Below, piece after piece: positions 62,626-64,000 of a stretch of 64,000 nt of DNA. Under the pieces are notes generated by a model. That model was not told the DNA's origin and did not search any database. It saw nothing but the letters and a program-made list of their open reading frames with translations. The stretch's first letter is position 1. The number at the start of each line of letters is the position of its first letter. A program made the translations under genes and the position numbers. The DNA lies in the NCBI RefSeq assembly GCF_001622165.1, contig NZ_LVWG01000016.1, positions 1 to 64,000 on the forward strand, in the 5' to 3' direction. This stretch comes from Pelodictyon luteolum (GTDB lineage: Bacteria > Bacteroidota > Chlorobiia > Chlorobiales > Chlorobiaceae).

Positions 62626-62967
62626 GGGTGTAAGGGCTTTGATTGATTGAATTACAAATGGTGCTTTGCGGGATTGGCTTGGTGCCCGGCCAGCCAGCAT
62701 ATTAGCAAAACGGGAGTAATGTTCAAAAAAGAACCCCGCCAATCCTCATTTCTGAAGGTGGATGCTAAAGGGGGCGAGCAAAACTTGAGAAAAAGTACGC
62801 CTTTCCTCCGAATATTTTTTGGAGAATGGATCTCTTGTGTTATTATATAGCTATTCGGTTATATAGTGATACGGCGAAGAGGTTGATCTCCCGTGTTCCG
62901 TCTTTGCCGGGCGCATGCCTGAGGCAAGGGAGCATGGCCCTTCATAATACTTAGAACAAACCAGTTC
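62626..62967. other. Regulatory spacer between dodecin and ferredoxin-NrfD fusion
   Basis: 342 nt without a convincing gene, between divergent transcription units. It contains the dodecin promoter region and an array of ATAT-like 4-mers every 8 nt at 62845-62872 (annotated separately). No tRNA, small RNA or IS sequence was recognised here. Confidence 0.6.
62844..62874 (+). promoter_or_regulatory. Periodic ATAT repeats upstream of ferredoxin-NrfD gene
   Basis: TATATAG occurs at 62844-62850 and 62860-62866, 16 nt apart. ATAT-like tetramers (ATAT, ATTC, ATAT, ATAC) begin at 62845, 62853, 62861 and 62869, an exact 8-bp period. The array is 94-124 nt before the start codon. It resembles the array at 60864-60886 before the fadL-like gene, so one regulator could bind both. 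Confidence 0.4.
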
Positions 62968-64000
62968 ATGAATTACGGCTTTGTCATTGACGCCCGCAAG
63001 TGTATCGGATGCCATGCATGCTCCGTTGCCTGCAAATCAGAAAACCAGGTTCCGCTCGGTGTGAACAGGACCTGGGTGAAGTATGTGGAGAAGGGGACCT
63101 TCCCCGATACACGCCGTTACTTTACCGTGCTGCGCTGCAACCACTGCGAGGAACCCCCATGCGTGGATATCTGTCCTGTCGAAGCGTTGCATAAGCGGCC
63201 TGACGGGATTGTGGATTTCGACTCCCGCCGCTGCATCGGGTGCAAAGCCTGCGCACAGGCATGCCCCTACAACTCCGTGTACATCGATCCCGAGACTCAG
63301 ACGACAGCAAAGTGCAGCTACTGCTCGCACAGGGTCGAGATTGGCCTGAAGCCCGCCTGTACGGTGATCTGTCCTCAGCAGGCGATTATTTCGGGAGACC
63401 TTGATGACCCTCAGAGTGAAATCTCCAAACTGGTGGCAAACGAGCGCACCGTTGTCCGCAAGCCGGAAAAAGGGACCAGCCCGAATGTGTTCTATATCAA
63501 TGGAGACGGCGCCTCCCTCGATCCTTTCCAGGCACCCGAAGAGGGCGCCTATATGTGGAGCGCCCAGTCGCGCGGCGTCGGCCACTTCGCCAAGCATGCG
63601 GTGCACGGTGAAGGCCACGGTGTTCCCGACCAGTCTGCTGCCGGTTCGCACGGCGCAAAGACGAAAGCCGGAGCTCCCCGCAGGGTATACGATGCTCCCT
63701 CAAAAGGCTCCGTCTGGGGCTGGGAAGTTCCTGCGTATGTATGGTCGAAAGCCGTGTCTGCGGGTGCGTTCCTTCTGCTGTTCGCCTTCGCTCTCTTACC
63801 GGACGTGGCGCTTTCTCCGGCCATGCAGTGGGGCCTCTGGGCGATTTCATTGGTCTTCCTTGCCCTGACCGGCGGTTTCCTTGTGAAGGATCTCGATCGA
63901 CCGGACCGTTTTAGCTCGGTCATGCTCCGCCCTCAGTTTGGTTCGTGGCTCGTCCGGGGCGGCCTCACCATTACGGGTTACGGGGCATTCCTCGCCCTCT
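62968..64000 (+). CDS. Ferredoxin-NrfD fusion, polysulfide-reductase-like (partial)
   Basis: An electron-transfer protein open at the window end (344 residues seen). The N-terminal ferredoxin domain has 16 Cys in four clusters: 12/15/18/22, 57/60/65/69, 89/92/95/99 and 116/119/131/135, as in DmsB, PsrB and NrfC. A linker of about 110 residues rich in His, Gly and Ala (140-250) follows. Then comes an NrfD/PsrC-type quinone-binding membrane domain, beginning WGWEVPAYVWSKAVSAGAFL with KDLDRPDRF downstream. In most organisms these are two separate subunits. A molybdopterin catalytic subunit would be expected beside it; none lies upstream, so it may follow beyond the window. Green sulfur bacteria carry several such complexes, thought to handle sulfur compounds. 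Confidence 0.88.
   Translation, partial: MNYGFVIDARKCIGCHACSVACKSENQVPLGVNRTWVKYVEKGTFPDTRRYFTVLRCNHCEEPPCVDICPVEALHKRPDGIVDFDSRRCIGCKACAQACPYNSVYIDPETQTTAKCSYCSHRVEIGLKPACTVICPQQAIISGDLDDPQSEISKLVANERTVVRKPEKGTSPNVFYINGDGASLDPFQAPEEGAYMWSAQSRGVGHFAKHAVHGEGHGVPDQSAAGSHGAKTKAGAPRRVYDAPSKGSVWGWEVPAYVWSKAVSAGAFLLLFAFALLPDVALSPAMQWGLWAISLVFLALTGGFLVKDLDRPDRFSSVMLRPQFGSWLVRGGLTITGYGAFLAL

Overview
This 64 kb window comes from a green sulfur bacterium (Chlorobiaceae). The evidence is a geranylgeranyl reductase of bacteriochlorophyll synthesis (bchP), a split ATP synthase operon (atpD-atpC alone) with the very short epsilon subunit known from Chlorobium, a polysulfide-reductase-like iron-sulfur/membrane fusion, a flavodiiron protein, and moderately high GC. 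A Chlorobium/Pelodictyon luteolum-like genome is my guess; that is inference, not a database match. The window spans the replication origin (rnpA-rpmH / dnaA-dnaN-recF), so in many assemblies it would straddle coordinate zero.

Layout. 1-18.6 kb (minus strand): a nearly complete dcw cell-wall and division cluster in canonical order (mraZ, rsmH, ftsL-like, ftsI, murE, murF, mraY, murD, ftsW, murG, murC, murB-like, ftsQ, ftsA, ftsZ), followed by an acetyl-CoA hydrolase/transferase-family gene. Most genes overlap by 1-14 nt, and the cluster is headed by a MraZ-type operator of four TGG boxes at exact 10-bp steps. 18.8-23.3 kb (plus): NYN-domain protein, chorismate mutase, mltG, pgk, rhomboid protease, YkvA-like protein. 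23.3-29.0 kb (minus): RNA uracil methyltransferase, ROK kinase, PAP2 phosphatase, yidC, yidD, rnpA, rpmH. 29.0-34.0 kb: origin region with DnaA boxes on both sides of dnaA, then dnaN, recF and a DciA-like protein. 34-39.8 kb (minus): flavodiiron protein, family-B DNA polymerase, a 40-bp palindrome made of two abutting parS-like sites, and mnmG. 39.9-44.1 kb (plus): secD, secF and a SurA-like isomerase. 44.2-46.9 kb (minus): gyrB, rnhB. 47.2-51.5 kb (plus): rng, dapD, S41 protease. 51.4-58.0 kb (minus): a DUF2499/DUF3593-like membrane protein, bchP, glyQS, clpS, an LD-carboxypeptidase, atpC, atpD, tRNA-Thr. 58.2-64.0 kb: TlpA-like thioredoxin, pckG, a FadL-type outer-membrane protein, dodecin (minus), and the start of a ferredoxin-NrfD fusion cut by the window edge.

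Most of the window is housekeeping: peptidoglycan made with meso-diaminopimelate (MurE carries DNPR; dapD is present), membrane insertion and secretion, replication and segregation, and energy metabolism. The points most worth a second look are a MurB-like protein with no C-terminal catalytic domain and no room for one, a substituted FtsZ signature motif, the MraZ operator, the double parS palindrome, the two-sided oriC, the DUF2499-DUF3593 fusion beside bchP, and similar 8-bp-periodic ATAT repeats upstream of two otherwise unrelated genes at the right end. I saw no CRISPR array, insertion sequence, prophage or rRNA operon.
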